From contig CACKOX010000001.1 of NCBI GenBank assembly GCA_902601865.1, forward strand, positions 1-64,000: a stretch of DNA of 64,000 nt, given 5' to 3'. Both the position numbers and the translations under genes were made by a program. Below, piece after piece: positions 62,881 to 64,000 of the stretch. The DNA is from an uncultured Alphaproteobacteria bacterium (GTDB taxonomy: Bacteria > Pseudomonadota > Alphaproteobacteria > HIMB59). The stretch's first letter is position 1, and every line of letters begins with the position of its first letter. The notes under the pieces are model-generated. The model was not told the origin of the DNA, did not search any database, and was given only the letters and a program-made list of their open reading frames with translations.

Positions 62881-64000
62881 CTAATTATAACTCATATAAA
62901 TCTTGGCCTTTTAATGAAGCTAAAAAAATTGTTAAAAGATTTGGTGAAAATAATACCAAAGATAAAATTATTTTTGAAACTGGCTATGGTCCATCAGGTT
63001 TACCACACATAGGCACCTTTGGAGAAGTTTTGAGGACTAATATGGTTCGGTTTTGCTATGAAAAACTAACTGGTAAACAAACTGATCTTATAGCTTTTTC
63101 TGATGACATGGACGGTTTTAGAAAAGTTCCTGATAATATTCCAAATAAAGAGAAATTATCTAAGTATCTAGATTATCCTTTAACATCTGTGCCAGATCCT
63201 TTTGATGAGTTTAATAGTTTTGGTGAGCACAATAATTCCAAGCTTAAAGAATTTCTGAATAGATTTAATTTGCCCTTTACATTTCAAAGCTCAACCGATG
63301 CATACAAATCAGGTTTATTTAATGACACAATAAAAAAAATTATAAAAAATTATGATGAAATAAAAAATGTTGTACTCCCAACTCTTGGTGAAGAAAGAAG
63401 AAAATCTTATAGCCCATTTTTTCCTATCAATGAAAAAACTGGAAAAATTTTGCAAGTTCCTATTGAAGAAGTAAATTATGATGATTTTACTGTTTCTTAC
63501 TACGAGGATGGGGAATTAAAATCTAAATCAGTTCTCGATGGAAATTGCAAACTTCAGTGGAAAGTTGATTGGGCCATGAGATGGGCTGCTTTTGGTGTGG
63601 ACTATGAAATGTGCGGAAAAGATTTAACAGATAGCTATAGCTTATCCTCAAAGATATGCAGGATTATCGGCTCAAAACCTCCAGAAAATTTAATTTATGA
63701 GTTATTTCTTGATGAAAATGCTGAAAAAATTAGTAAATCAAAAGGCAATGGAATAAGTATCGACGACTGGCTAAAATACTCCATCGAAGAGAGCCTGTCT
63801 ATGTATATGTATCAAAGACCCACTACAGCTAAGAAACTTTTCTTTGATGTTATTCCTAAAAATACTGACGAATATTTATCCCATGTTAACAAGTTTAACA
63901 GTGAGGACCAAAATGCAGATAATCCTGCATGGCATATTCATAAATCAGTCAATCCCCTTTATAGTTCAAAAATAAATTACAGTTTAATTTTAAATGTCAT
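62877..64000 (+). CDS. lysS: lysyl-tRNA synthetase, class I (partial, runs off window; TTG start)
   Basis: TNYNSYKSWPFNEAKKIVKRF...FETGYGPSGLPHIGTFGEVLRTNMVR; KMSKS-like KISKSKGNG. Confidence 0.93.
   Translation, partial: MTNYNSYKSWPFNEAKKIVKRFGENNTKDKIIFETGYGPSGLPHIGTFGEVLRTNMVRFCYEKLTGKQTDLIAFSDDMDGFRKVPDNIPNKEKLSKYLDYPLTSVPDPFDEFNSFGEHNNSKLKEFLNRFNLPFTFQSSTDAYKSGLFNDTIKKIIKNYDEIKNVVLPTLGEERRKSYSPFFPINEKTGKILQVPIEEVNYDDFTVSYYEDGELKSKSVLDGNCKLQWKVDWAMRWAAFGVDYEMCGKDLTDSYSLSSKICRIIGSKPPENLIYELFLDENAEKISKSKGNGISIDDWLKYSIEESLSMYMYQRPTTAKKLFFDVIPKNTDEYLSHVNKFNSEDQNADNPAWHIHKSVNPLYSSKINYSLILNV

Overview
This is a compact, AT-rich chromosomal segment, probably from a streamlined marine alphaproteobacterium. 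That placement is inferred from the permuted two-piece tmRNA, class I LysRS, the murA-hisG-hisD-infA order and the ilvBHC-leuA-mreBCD-mrdAB run; no phylogeny was computed. Most of the window is housekeeping: clpB, murA/hisGD/infA/RNase G-like, thyX, Mrp, hflKC, Do-like protease, miaA, ilvBHC, leuA, mreBCD, PBP2, rodA, apt, panB, polyprenyl synthase, glyRS, pyrC, purEK, ctaA, ferredoxin and lysK (cut by the window end). There are two tRNAs (Thr-GGT, Phe-GAA). I read a tmRNA by eye at about 32.27-32.52 kb (minus strand); it is permuted and two-piece, with tag ANDNELALAA. The most interesting region is 25.8-32.5 kb. The 3' end of the tmRNA coding piece is copied twice downstream (26198 and 26617). 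These copies bracket (a) a single-gene cassette with a very tight fit and (b) a Type I R-M locus with a fused HsdM-HsdS carrying only one TRD. A 22-bp direct repeat (AACTTCGTGTAAAACTTCGTGT) lies just inside each end of the R-M island, and no integrase is visible. A second region of interest is 7.1-9.9 kb. It holds an Anbu proteasome-like protease divergent from a circularly permuted ATP-grasp peptide ligase, without the usual alpha-E/transglutaminase partners. Nearby is an uncalled 26-aa peptide with 9 cysteines. Other findings are interlocked start/stop codons between opposing genes, a split-transketolase/B12-radical-SAM cassette, and uncalled small ORFs.
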